Origin: Luteipulveratus mongoliensis
GTDB lineage: Bacteria; Actinomycetota; Actinomycetes; Actinomycetales; Dermatophilaceae
Direction of reading: 5' to 3'
Assembly: GCF_001190945.1 (NCBI RefSeq)
Contig: NZ_CP011112.1
Span: 5,270,001-5,334,000, forward strand
DNA: 64,000 nucleotides
Shown here: piece after piece, positions 7,933-16,215 of the stretch
How the letters are laid out: every line of letters begins with the position of its first letter
Numbering within the stretch: the stretch's first letter is position 1
The notes under the pieces: model-generated
What the model was told of the DNA's origin: nothing
The model's input: the letters and a program-made list of their open reading frames with translations, nothing else
Databases searched by the model: none
Made by a program: the position numbers and the translations under genes

Positions 7933-9128
7933 CAGTGACCCGCTCCCTCGAACGATGCGTGGTAGGAGACGAATTCGGCCTTCTCAGCGGCCACGACCGG
8001 GTGCTCGTCGACATAGATGTCGTCGAACATCGTCGGCAGCTCGGGGTCGGGCATCTCCTGGCAGGCCTTGCGGATGCGCGCGGCCAGCTCATCGGCTTCG
8101 GCGTCGACGCCGTCGAAGAACTCCTGGTCGGCGTAGCCCTTGGTCTCCAGGAAACCGCGCATTCGCTTGATCGGGTCCTTCTCACGCCAGATGTCGACCT
8201 CGGCCGCGACGCGGTACTTGGTCGGGTCATCGGAGGTGGTGTGGGCACCCATCCGATAGGTGAACGCCTCGATCAGCGTCGGGCCCTGCCCGGACCGGGC
8301 GGCGTCCAGCGCAACCTTCGCGACGGCGTACGTCGCGAGCACGTCGTTGCCATCGACCCGGACACCCGGGAAGCCGAAGCCGCGGGCGCGCAAGTAGGGC
8401 GGGATGCGGAACTGCTTGTAGTTGGGCTCGGAGATCGCCCACTGGTTGTTCTGCACGAAGAACACGACGGGCGCGTTGGCGACGCCGGCGAAGACCAGCG
8501 CCTCGTTGTAGTCGCCCTGTGCCGTGCCGCCGTCGCCGGTGAACGCCATGACGGCGGTGTCGCGGGACTCATCGCCCGTGCCGACCGCGCCGTCGCGCTG
8601 CACGCCCATGGCGTAGCCGGTCGCGTGCAGCATCTGGTTGCCGATGACGATCGTGTAGAGGTGGAAGTTGTTCTCGTTGGAGTCCCAGCCACCGTTGTTG
8701 ACTCCGCGGAACATGCCGAGGAGGTTTTCGGGCGGGACGCCCTTGCACCAGGCGACGCCGTGCTCCCGATAGCCCGGGAAGGCGTAGTCCTGCTTGCGCA
8801 TCGCGCGGCCGGCGCCGACCTGAGCGGCTTCCTGGCCGAGGAGCGAGGGCCACAGCCCCAACTCACCTTGGCGCTGCAGCGCGTGGCCTTCGGCGTCCAC
8901 CCGTCGCACGAGCACGAGGTCGCGATACATCGCGCGCCCGTCCTCGGGGGTGAGCGCCTCGACGATCGCGGCGTAAGGGGCATTGGTCTCGTTGGTCGCC
9001 AGACGGTTGCCCTCGGCATCGAGGAACTGGACCATGTCGGGTCCGCCGTCGGTGATGTCATGCTCTCCGGGAGGGGTCACCACGTTCTCATGGTGTCGCA
9101 CCACGCCTTCGGGATGCACGTCGGTCAC
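7932..9128 (-). CDS. bkdA: 2-oxoacid dehydrogenase E1 component, alpha subunit
   Basis: A 398-residue E1alpha. The thiamine-diphosphate motif runs from GDGGTAQGDYNEA to VQNNQW, and QRQGELGLWPSLLGQEA and the phosphorylation-loop-like YRMGAHTTSDDPTKYR are typical of the family. I place the start at GTG 9128 because GAAGGAGA lies 5-12 bases before it; an in-frame ATG at 9149 is less well served. The N terminus before the conserved domain is long and polar (DVHPEGVVRHHENVV). It is the first gene of the operon and is divergent from the zinc protease gene across a 358-base control region. Confidence 0.93.
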   Translation of the reverse strand: MTDVHPEGVVRHHENVVTPPGEHDITDGGPDMVQFLDAEGNRLATNETNAPYAAIVEALTPEDGRAMYRDLVLVRRVDAEGHALQRQGELGLWPSLLGQEAAQVGAGRAMRKQDYAFPGYREHGVAWCKGVPPENLLGMFRGVNNGGWDSNENNFHLYTIVIGNQMLHATGYAMGVQRDGAVGTGDESRDTAVMAFTGDGGTAQGDYNEALVFAGVANAPVVFFVQNNQWAISEPNYKQFRIPPYLRARGFGFPGVRVDGNDVLATYAVAKVALDAARSGQGPTLIEAFTYRMGAHTTSDDPTKYRVAAEVDIWREKDPIKRMRGFLETKGYADQEFFDGVDAEADELAARIRKACQEMPDPELPTMFDDIYVDEHPVVAAEKAEFVSYHASFEGAGH

Positions 9129-9486
9129 TGCGTCTCCTTCTCTTGCCATCGACACGGTGTGGTCGACGGTTCGCGTCCCCCGCACAGCCGGGGTCTCCGG
9201 CGTACGACGGTCGGCGTCACGTCGTTGTGGCGCCGCTCACAGTCCTGTGCTTCGCAGGCTACCTGCGCCCCTCGCAGTCTCACCAATCGGGACGGACGGG
9301 CGGTCGTACGCCGGTGCGCGCCGAAATCTTTCGCCGGCGGCCCGCGAAACGAAAATTCAAGGCTTGGTCAACAAAAGGGCAGGCTTACCTGATTTGTCTC
9401 TTGATACCGAGTGGTCGTGCTCAGAATGCGACCAACGGCCGCATTCGGGGATTCGGTGGGCGGCCGTTCACCAAGGAGGAAATCTT
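9129..9486. promoter_or_regulatory. Divergent control region with an iron-box-like site
   Basis: This 358-base gene-free stretch separates the E1alpha operon from the secreted protease. The half nearest the protease (about 9340-9440) is noticeably more AT-rich than its surroundings. At 9374-9392 the sequence AAAGGGCAGGCTTACCTGA matches 13 of 19 positions of the DtxR/IdeR consensus as I remember it. A strong AGGAGG at about 9475-9480 serves the protease start. No small gene or RNA is evident. Confidence 0.4.
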
Positions 9487-10734
9487 TTGAAGAAGACCCT
9501 TGCCTGGTCAGTGACGACCGTCGCTGCCCTCGCCCTGTCAGTCGGTACGGCTCTGCCCAGTCAGGCATCGCCCGGCCCGTCGAGCCCGTCCGCCAAGTAC
9601 CTCAACGCCAAGTCCAACGTCTCCGCCAAGGACCAGGCCACGATCGACCGGATCATGAAGCGCCTCCCGGCCAACTGGGAGACGCGTCGCGACAACGTCC
9701 TCAAGAAGCACAACATCGAGGCGTCGCCGGTCCAGGACGTGCTGAAGGCCAAGGTTGCCAATGTCATCAACCCGGGCGACTACGAGTGCGGGCCGACCAA
9801 GCTCGACGCCTACGTCGACTCGATCCTTAAGGACGTCGACCCGGGCAACCTGTTCCTGCTGAGCATCCTCGGCGCCCTGGACTTCCCGACGTACGACTCG
9901 TTGATCTACGGCACGTCCAAGGGCGCTGACTACCAGCTCCCGGCGGCGTACAAGGCACCGCTGACCACGACGTTCGGCTACGCCCAGCGCTTCTGGGACG
10001 TCCGCCTCAACGACGTGCAGCTGATGGCGATGCACGGCTCGATGATCACCGACCCGGTCCGTGTCGCTCGGATGGTCACGTTGTTCTACGGCCTCGAGGG
10101 CCAGGACGCGATCGACATGGCCAACGACATCATCAGCGTCGTGAAGGGCGACGCGGGTCTGCAGAACGGTGAGAACCCGATCTTCACCCTCAACGCGTTC
10201 GCCTTCTCGGCCGTCGGCGAGACCGACCCGGTGTTCAAGAACCTGAAGGACAAGATGATCTTCGGCGACGGCATCCTCGCCGCGCTCAAGGGCATCGGCC
10301 TCAACCAGGTCGGTCCGAAGGCGGTTCTCGGTCACGAGATGTCGCACCACGTGCAGTACGAGGACAACCTGTTCGACTCCGACCTCACCGGCCCGGAGGC
10401 GACTCGTCGCACCGAGCTGATGGCGGATGCGTTCGGCACGTACTTCGTGACGCACAAGAAGGGCCTCGGCCTGGGACCGAACCAGGTCCTGCAGGCGCAG
10501 CAGTCCTTCTACGACGTGGGTGACTGCCAGTTCGACTCCAGCGGTCACCACGGCACGCCCAACCAGCGGCGCGCTGCGTCCGCGTGGGGTGCTGCGGTCG
10601 TCGCCGCGTCGAACAACCCCAACAAGGTGCTGCCGAGCATGTCGCTCGACAAGAAGTTCGAGAAGGTGCTGCCGCAGCTGGTCGCGCCGGACGCCCCGAC
10701 CTCGGTCAAGGCGTACATGAGCGTCGCCAAGTAG
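9487..10734 (+). CDS. Secreted neutral zinc metallopeptidase
   Basis: A 415-residue exported protein starting at TTG 9487, seven bases after an AGGAGG. The signal peptide is KKTLAWSVTTVAALALSVG with a likely cut after PSQAS. The mature part has the zinc motif HEMSH (in VLGHEMSHHVQYE) and a downstream ELMADAFGTYF whose Glu is a good third ligand, as in gluzincins related to putative neutral zinc metallopeptidases. A further Cys-containing segment, GDCQFDSSGHHGTPNQR, is typical of this group near the C terminus. The substrate is unknown. It ends before a long hairpin shared with the convergent MFS gene. Confidence 0.85.
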   Translation: MKKTLAWSVTTVAALALSVGTALPSQASPGPSSPSAKYLNAKSNVSAKDQATIDRIMKRLPANWETRRDNVLKKHNIEASPVQDVLKAKVANVINPGDYECGPTKLDAYVDSILKDVDPGNLFLLSILGALDFPTYDSLIYGTSKGADYQLPAAYKAPLTTTFGYAQRFWDVRLNDVQLMAMHGSMITDPVRVARMVTLFYGLEGQDAIDMANDIISVVKGDAGLQNGENPIFTLNAFAFSAVGETDPVFKNLKDKMIFGDGILAALKGIGLNQVGPKAVLGHEMSHHVQYEDNLFDSDLTGPEATRRTELMADAFGTYFVTHKKGLGLGPNQVLQAQQSFYDVGDCQFDSSGHHGTPNQRRAASAWGAAVVAASNNPNKVLPSMSLDKKFEKVLPQLVAPDAPTSVKAYMSVAK

Positions 10735-10809
10735 GCACTCACACCGCACGCCACGGGGCGCCTGTCACCTTCGGGTGGCGGGCGCCTCGTCGTACGTCCC
10801 CCGCTTCCG

Positions 10810-10873
10810 GGCCGACAGTGCAAGCCGCGTCGCTTCCCGAGTTTCGGTAGCGACGCGGCTTGCACTGTCGGCC
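10810..10873. terminator. Long bidirectional terminator
   Basis: Two perfect 25-base arms (10810-10834 and 10849-10873) enclose a 14-base loop; the arm starts GGCCGACAGTGCAAGCCGCG. It lies between the convergent protease and MFS genes. There is no long T run, as often in high-GC actinobacteria. Confidence 0.85.
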
Positions 10874-10883
10874 AAGAAGGGGG

Positions 10884-12065
10884 TCAGGCGCGGCGGAGGG
10901 CGCGTTGGCCCAGAGCGGCGAGTACGACGGCGGCCGCGCCGGCGATGACCGGCACCCAGAAGCCGTCGTGCGCGCCGTGCTGCTCGATCACCCAGCCGCT
11001 CGCGGCGGACCCCGCGGCCACCCCGATGATGAGGCCGGTCAGCACGATGCTCATCGCCTCGTTGACCTGCCGGGCGGGCACCAGCCGCTGCGAGAGGTTC
11101 ATGCTCGTGATGAGCGTGGGTGCAGTGGCGACACCCGCGATCAGCATCACCACACTCAGCCAGAAGATGCTGTGCGCCAGCAGCACGGGCGCCTCGAGCA
11201 CGACCATCGCCACGGTGCCGACGAGCAGCGAGGTCGACAGCGGCAGGCTGACCGCACGTGCGCCGTAGATCAGGCCGGCGCTGGCCGAGCCGACCGCGAA
11301 CAATGCGAGCACCAGGCCCGACCAGCCCTTCTGCCCGAGGTCCTCGGCCACCGCGATGGTGGTGACCTCGTTGGAGCCAAAGATCGCGCCGGTCATGAAC
11401 ATCACCACGGACAGCAGGGCGATGCCCGGCCGCAGCAGAGCCAGCCCGGTCGACTCGTGCGATCCGGGGTGCACAGGCGGCTCGGTCGCACGCGCGGAGA
11501 GGAAGACCAGTGAACCGATCGAGTAGCACAGCCCCGCGACGATAAGGCCCGCCTCCGGGAAGACCTGCGTCGACAGCAGCACCGCGAGCGCCGGGCCCGC
11601 GACGAAGGACAGCTCGTCGATGACCTGCTCGAACGACATCGCGGTGTGCAGCCGCTCGGGCTCGTCGGCGAGCAGGTGGGACCACCGAGCGCGCGACATC
11701 GTGCCGGTACTGGCCACCACGGCCGAGCAGCCGTAGGCGACGAACAGCGTCCATGCCGGCGCCGATGTCAGGGACAGCACGATCAGTGCCGAGCCCCACA
11801 ATGCCGACCAGAACGCCAGTGGCAGCGTCACCCGTCGTTGGCCGAACCGGTCGATCAGTCGACCGACCACCGCGGCAGTGAGGGCGAGCACCACGAGCCC
11901 GACCGCGGAGACGGCGCCGGCGAGGCCGTACGACTCACGACGGCCCGAGACCATCGCCACGACCGCCACGCCGAACATCGCTCCGCCCGTGCGAGCGAGG
12001 GCCGCGCCGAGCACGAATCGGCGCGCGCCCGGCGTACGCAGCAGAGGAAGGTACGCCGAGAGCAC
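10884..12065 (-). CDS. MFS transporter
   Basis: A 393-residue membrane protein with about 12 hydrophobic segments and the MFS loop 2-3 signature GRLIDRFGQRRV. The start is GTG 12065, with GATGAGG just upstream. Substrate cannot be read from the sequence. It lies 12 bases after the epimerase gene on the same strand, so the two are probably co-transcribed and may share the ECF41-type promoter ahead of the epimerase. A 25-bp-stem terminator follows the gene. Confidence 0.85.
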   Translation of the reverse strand: MLSAYLPLLRTPGARRFVLGAALARTGGAMFGVAVVAMVSGRRESYGLAGAVSAVGLVVLALTAAVVGRLIDRFGQRRVTLPLAFWSALWGSALIVLSLTSAPAWTLFVAYGCSAVVASTGTMSRARWSHLLADEPERLHTAMSFEQVIDELSFVAGPALAVLLSTQVFPEAGLIVAGLCYSIGSLVFLSARATEPPVHPGSHESTGLALLRPGIALLSVVMFMTGAIFGSNEVTTIAVAEDLGQKGWSGLVLALFAVGSASAGLIYGARAVSLPLSTSLLVGTVAMVVLEAPVLLAHSIFWLSVVMLIAGVATAPTLITSMNLSQRLVPARQVNEAMSIVLTGLIIGVAAGSAASGWVIEQHGAHDGFWVPVIAGAAAVVLAALGQRALRRA

Positions 12066-12077
12066 GCCCTCATCACA

Positions 12078-13034
12078 TCAGGCGGCTGGACCGACCCCTG
12101 CGGTGGCCCGGAAGCCGTCGCGCCAGGAGGCGTACGTCGGGGTCCAGCCGAGCTCACGCTTGGCCTTGGCGTTGGACGAGCCGCGCCCGGTGGTCATCAT
12201 CCCGACCGCGAAGCCGCCGGCGAGCGGCTTGGCCAGCCAGGCCGGTACGCGGAGCGGAGGTTTGGCACCGACGACCTCCGACAGGTACGGCAGCCACACG
12301 CTGACCGGCGCCGGCTCGTCGTCGACGATGTTGTAGATCCCCGGACCTCCGTGGTCGACCGCTACGACAGCAGCCGAGGCCGCGTCCTCGATGTGCGTGA
12401 AGGAGAAGACGCCGCTCGCGTCACCGACGAGCGGGAGCTTGCGACCGCGTACCTGCTCCCACATCTCACCGCCCGGCGCGAGCGCGTTGCCAGGACCGTA
12501 GAACGCGCCGTAGCGCAGCACGACACCCTCGATGTCGACTGCCTCGCTCACGACGCGCTCCATGTAGCGGATCGCTGCCAAGGTCTCCTTGCTGTCCGAA
12601 TGTGGTTGCGTATCAAGCGGATCCGCCTCCGTCTTGACCGGACCGCCAGTGCGCTCGTTGGGCCAGCCGGTGTACGACGCCGCGATGAATCGCTTCGCCC
12701 CCGCCTCCCGAGCCGCGGCCAGCAGGTGGTCCGTACCGTCCGTGCGCAGCAGGTTGGTCCGGTGGAACTGCCGGTCGAAGTGCTTCATGTCCTTCAGCGA
12801 CGCCAGCGCGGTCATCTGATGGATGACGACATCCGGCTCGGCAGCCAGCACCGCGGCCCGGACCGAGTCCGCATCCAGCCCGTCCATCACCGCGGGTACG
12901 ACGCCCGCGTCCCTCAGCCGTCGCGCCCCGGCCTCGGACGTGGTGCTGCCCGTGACGTCGTGTCCGGCCCGAATCAGCTGTGGCACCAGGTGCTTTCCGA
13001 CGGCTCCACTGGCTCCGGCGACGAAGATCTTCAT
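12078..13034 (-). CDS. NAD-dependent epimerase/dehydratase family protein
   Basis: A 318-residue extended-SDR protein. GASGAVGKHLV is the NAD(P)-binding GxxGxxG loop. The extended-SDR Tyr/Lys pair is not in canonical form in the SYTGWPNER region, so activity is uncertain. C-terminal SNAKAKRELGWTPTYASWRDGF is typical of NAD-epimerases. ATG 13034 follows GAGGAG. The gene is divergent from an ECF41 sigma factor. ECF41 genes are known to sit beside carboxymuconolactone decarboxylase, oxidoreductase or epimerase genes that they control, and a matching promoter is visible upstream. Confidence 0.88.
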   Translation of the reverse strand: MKIFVAGASGAVGKHLVPQLIRAGHDVTGSTTSEAGARRLRDAGVVPAVMDGLDADSVRAAVLAAEPDVVIHQMTALASLKDMKHFDRQFHRTNLLRTDGTDHLLAAAREAGAKRFIAASYTGWPNERTGGPVKTEADPLDTQPHSDSKETLAAIRYMERVVSEAVDIEGVVLRYGAFYGPGNALAPGGEMWEQVRGRKLPLVGDASGVFSFTHIEDAASAAVVAVDHGGPGIYNIVDDEPAPVSVWLPYLSEVVGAKPPLRVPAWLAKPLAGGFAVGMMTTGRGSSNAKAKRELGWTPTYASWRDGFRATAGVGPAA

Positions 13035-13072
13035 GGTTCGTGCTCCTCATCTCTCGTTGGTCTGGCCCGTAC

Positions 13073-13099
13073 GACGAATGAGGACCGCGGCGTGTGACA
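13073..13099 (-). promoter_or_regulatory. Candidate ECF41 promoter for the epimerase gene
   Basis: On the minus strand, TGTCACA (13099-13093) is followed after 16 bases by CGTC (13076-13073), 39 bases before the epimerase start. From memory, TGTCACA and CGTC are the -35 and -10 elements reported for ECF41 sigma factors, and the ECF41 gene lies directly on the other side. Confidence 0.7.
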
Positions 13100-13124
13100 T
13101 CACGCGCGGTGAGAGGCTGGAGGC

Positions 13125-14027
13125 ATGACCGATCTCGCCGTGGAGCACGACCAGCTGCGGCCGCTCATGTTCTCGATCGCCTACCGGATGCTCGGCAGCG
13201 TCGCGGAGGCCGAGGACGTCGTACAGGACGCGTTCCTGCGCATGCACGAGAGCGGCGTCGACGCGAGCTCGCCGGACGCGTACGCCACGACCGTCACGAC
13301 GCGCCTCGCGATCGATGTGCTGCGGTCGGCCCGGCACCAGCGAGAGACGTACGTCGGGTCCTGGGTGCCCGAGCCGCTGCTCGCGGCCGACCCCGATCCG
13401 AGCCACCGGATCGAGATGGACGAGACGGTGTCGGTCGCGTTCCTCATCGTGCTGGAGCGACTCTCGCCTCTGGAGCGGGCGGTGTTCGTGCTCCGCGAGG
13501 CGTTCGACTACCCCTACCCGCGCATCGCCGAGATCGTCGAGCGAGCCGAGGCGAGCTGCCGTCAGCTGATGACGCGGGCTCGCCAGCACGTGCACGACGC
13601 GCAGCCGCGCTTCCCCGCCGACGACGGGCGACGTACGGCCATTGCGGGCGCCTTCATGGAGGCCGTGCGCAGCGGCGAGCTCGGTGCACTGGAGCGGCTG
13701 CTGGCCGAGGACGTCACCTTCCAGGGCGACGGCGGCGGCAAGGCGCCGGCGATCTCCAAGCCGCTGCGCGGGCGTACGCAGGTGGCTCGCTTCCTGGGCG
13801 GCCTCCTGCGACAAGGCGCTCGGCTCGGCGCCGTGGTGGAGGCCGTCGAAGCGAACGGCCAGCCGTCAGTGCGGGTTTCGAGCGCCGACGGTGCTGTCCT
13901 GTCCGTGCTGTCGGTCGAGGTGGCCGGGGACGAGGTCGTCGCGGTGCACAACCAGCTCAACCCCGACAAGCTGCGTCACCTCGGCGACGTCGGCAACCTG
14001 TACGAGCTGCTTCGCTCCGCTCCCTGA
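13125..14027 (+). CDS. sigJ: ECF41 (SigJ-like) RNA polymerase sigma factor
   Basis: A 300-residue sigma factor. Region 2 is MFSIAYRMLGSVAEAEDVVQDAFLRM, region 4 includes LSPLERAVFVLREAFDYPY and a helix-turn-helix. A SnoaL-like C-terminal extension replaces a separate anti-sigma factor. Two marks of the ECF41 group are visible: the DGGGK motif after the linker and NPDKL near the C terminus, both known to govern activity in this group. ATG 13125 follows GGAGG. It is divergent from the epimerase-MFS pair, which I infer to be its main target. No anti-sigma gene is next to it, as expected for the group. Confidence 0.93.
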   Translation: MTDLAVEHDQLRPLMFSIAYRMLGSVAEAEDVVQDAFLRMHESGVDASSPDAYATTVTTRLAIDVLRSARHQRETYVGSWVPEPLLAADPDPSHRIEMDETVSVAFLIVLERLSPLERAVFVLREAFDYPYPRIAEIVERAEASCRQLMTRARQHVHDAQPRFPADDGRRTAIAGAFMEAVRSGELGALERLLAEDVTFQGDGGGKAPAISKPLRGRTQVARFLGGLLRQGARLGAVVEAVEANGQPSVRVSSADGAVLSVLSVEVAGDEVVAVHNQLNPDKLRHLGDVGNLYELLRSAP

Positions 14028-14141
14028 TTCCCGTCTGCATCGGCACCCATCCGTCTCGGCGACGGTGCCGAACTCCTTCCGCAAACCCCGGTGGGTCGGC
14101 GTCACATGACCCGTCGCGGCATTCAATCGAAGGAGCTTGAG

Positions 14142-14951
14142 ATGCGCACCACCATGAAGGCCGCCTTGGCGGTCCCCGCAACATGCGCGCTGATCTTCGT
14201 CGGCGCGGGAGGCGCCATGGCGTCCGGTCTGCACGCCGACGACGACGCGACGTACACGATGAAGCTGACCGACACGATGGGCAACAAGAGCGGCTCGTCG
14301 TCGACCGCCAAGGTCACCGTCGAGGGGGACAAGCTCTCGGTCGAGATCAACGGCAAGGGCTTCACTCCGAACTCGCCGCACGCCCAGCACTTCCACGGCT
14401 CGTTCTCGGAGAACAAGAACTTCACCTGCCCGACGTCCGCTGCTGACAAGGACGGCGATGGACAGGTGAACACCGAAGAGGGTCTGCCGATGTACGGCGA
14501 CATCATGATCTCGCTGACCACCACGGGCGACACCAGCCCCAAGAGCGGTCTCGCGATCGACCGGATGCCGACCGCTGACGCAGAGGGCAACCTGTCCTAC
14601 ACCCGCACGATCGACCTTCCGGCCGGCGCCGGCGCCAAGCTGAAGAACCTGCACATCGTGCAGCACGGCCTGGACGCGAACGGCAACGGCAAGTACGACC
14701 TCGACGCCCTCGGTGAGTCGACGTTCGCGAAATCCCTTGGTGCCAGTGGGGTTCCGGAGGAAGCCACCAACCCGGCTACCTGCGGCACGATCTCCGGCGC
14801 CGCAGTCGGTGCAGCGCCCACGGGTGGTGTCGACACCGGTGACGGCACGACTGGTGGTGTCGAGGCCATGGGCACTCTCGGTCTCGGTGCTCTCGCTCTG
14901 ACCGGTGCAGGCGGCGCGATGGCCTACCGCCGTCGGCTCAACCAGCGCTGA
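14142..14951 (+). CDS. Secreted CHRD-domain surface protein, probable sortase substrate
   Basis: A 269-residue exported protein starting at ATG 14142 behind AAGGAG. A signal peptide (KAALAVPATCALIFVGAGGAMAS) leads into a CHRD-type domain with HAQHFHGSF and, later, LHIVQHGLD. An EF-hand-like acidic loop, DKDGDGQVNTEEG, may bind calcium. The C terminus has GGVDTGDGTTGG, then a hydrophobic stretch (LGLGALALTGAGGAMAY) and RRRLNQR. That is the layout of a cell-wall sorting signal, with no LPxTG. The class F sortase gene begins five bases after its stop, so it is the natural partner. Confidence 0.85.
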   Translation: MRTTMKAALAVPATCALIFVGAGGAMASGLHADDDATYTMKLTDTMGNKSGSSSTAKVTVEGDKLSVEINGKGFTPNSPHAQHFHGSFSENKNFTCPTSAADKDGDGQVNTEEGLPMYGDIMISLTTTGDTSPKSGLAIDRMPTADAEGNLSYTRTIDLPAGAGAKLKNLHIVQHGLDANGNGKYDLDALGESTFAKSLGASGVPEEATNPATCGTISGAAVGAAPTGGVDTGDGTTGGVEAMGTLGLGALALTGAGGAMAYRRRLNQR

Positions 14952-14956
14952 TCAAC

Positions 14957-15652
14957 ATGCCCATCAAGCCCGGTCGTGGTCGACTCCGTATGGTGTCGGC
15001 CGCGGCCGCGGTCCTTGCCCTCTCCGGGGCAGGACTGGTCGCGTACGGGTTGTCACAGCAGGACACTGCGACGCCTCCGTCACCCGGCACGTCAGGTCAT
15101 CACCACGGCGCGGCCCCTCCGCCTGCGAGCACAACCACGCGGGCGGCCGGGCGGGCCGGGGCGGCGTACGTCCTGCCGGTCGGCCAGCAGATGGCCCGGT
15201 CTCAGCCGACCCGAGTCCGAATCCCTTCGCTCGGCGTCTCGAGCGACATGATCAAGCTCGGACTCCAGCCGAACAAGCGCATGGCGGTCCCCCAGAACGG
15301 TTCGCAGAGTGGCTGGTTCGACCAGAGCCGCACTCCTGGCGAGCTCGGTCCGGCCATCGTGGCGGCGCACGTCACATGGCACGGCAAGCGAGGGGTGTTC
15401 TTCAACCTCGGCGCCATGAAGGAGGGTCAGAAGGTCGAGGTCGACCGTGCAGACGGCTCGACGGCGATCTTCCAGGTCGAGGACATCGGCCAGTACCCGA
15501 AGGCGAAGTTCCCCACTGACAAGGTCTACGGCAGCGTCGATCACGCCGCGCTCCGGCTGATCACCTGCGGTGGGGTCTACGACGGCGATGCCGGCCATCA
15601 CCTCGACAACGTCGTGGTGTTCGCCAAGCTCGTCGGCACGAAGAAGGCCTAA
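14957..15652 (+). CDS. Class F sortase
   Basis: A 231-residue membrane-anchored transpeptidase that joins exported proteins to the cell wall. One N-terminal membrane segment (VSAAAAVLALSGAGLVAYGL) and a low-complexity His/Thr/Pro/Ala linker precede the sortase domain. His138 (AAHVTWHG) and Cys204 (LITCGGVYD) are the catalytic pair. In GHHLDNVVVFA, where the catalytic Arg usually lies near the C terminus, I see Leu instead, so the third residue is either elsewhere or missing. It follows the CHRD protein by five bases. Its last 92 bases overlap a convergent membrane-protein gene. Confidence 0.9.
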   Translation: MPIKPGRGRLRMVSAAAAVLALSGAGLVAYGLSQQDTATPPSPGTSGHHHGAAPPPASTTTRAAGRAGAAYVLPVGQQMARSQPTRVRIPSLGVSSDMIKLGLQPNKRMAVPQNGSQSGWFDQSRTPGELGPAIVAAHVTWHGKRGVFFNLGAMKEGQKVEVDRADGSTAIFQVEDIGQYPKAKFPTDKVYGSVDHAALRLITCGGVYDGDAGHHLDNVVVFAKLVGTKKA

Positions 15653-16103
15653 AAGCCCCGGCGTACGACGGTAGGTGGCCTTCCCGTCGTACGCCGGTTG
15701 TGGCAAGTGCCGCGCAGATCGCGGCCAGCGGCACCTCTGCACCGATCGCCAGCGCCAAGGCTGTGGCGAAGTCCCCGCCGGGCGCTGCGGTCGTCACGTC
15801 GAACCAGGCATCGACGAGGAGCAACGATGCGGTGGCAGCGACGGCTGCGGTCAGCCGCGCATCGCGGTTGACCGCCAGGACACCTGTCGCGATCAGGCCC
15901 AACGCCTCCGCAGCATCCAGCCCCACCCACGCGAGGCGCCAATGACTGGCGGTGGCGGTGGTCGGCAAGGTCATCGCGAGGACGACGAGCCACGGTACGA
16001 GGAGCAGGCCCGCGGTCAGCAGCAATGGACCCGCAGCTCGCTCCCGTCGACTCTGGCGGCCGGCACGAGGGGAGATGGGTCCCCTGGACGTTCGGGTCGT
16101 CAT
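15561..16103 (-). CDS. Hypothetical integral membrane protein
   Basis: A 180-residue protein with four hydrophobic segments (LLLTAGLLLVPWLVVLAM, WVGLDAAEALGLIATGVLAV, LTAAVAATASLLLVDAW and ATALALAIGAEVPLAAICAAL). The start ATG 16103 gives a basic N terminus (RTSRGPISPRAGRQSRRER). The last 45 or so residues are Arg-rich and lie over a hairpin and the 3' end of the sortase gene, so the true protein may effectively end early or the tail may be neutral read-through. No known function. Confidence 0.65.
   Translation of the reverse strand: MTTRTSRGPISPRAGRQSRRERAAGPLLLTAGLLLVPWLVVLAMTLPTTATASHWRLAWVGLDAAEALGLIATGVLAVNRDARLTAAVAATASLLLVDAWFDVTTAAPGGDFATALALAIGAEVPLAAICAALATTGVRREGHLPSYAGAFRPSSCRRAWRTPRRCRGDGRHRRRRPHRR
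15658..15697. terminator. Hairpin after the sortase gene
   Basis: Perfect 14-base arms, CCGGCGTACGACGG (15658-15671) and its complement (15684-15697), enclose 12 bases, starting five bases after the sortase stop. It also lies within the 3' part of the convergent membrane-protein gene. Confidence 0.7.
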
Positions 16104-16215
16104 GCTGAGGACGCTATGAACGGCCTCTCCCGAACGCCGTCACTCCTAAGAGCCATCCCGGCCTACATCCCGCGCCGACCAGTGTCACCTTCAGGGGCTA
16201 GAGGGCACGTGCCCC

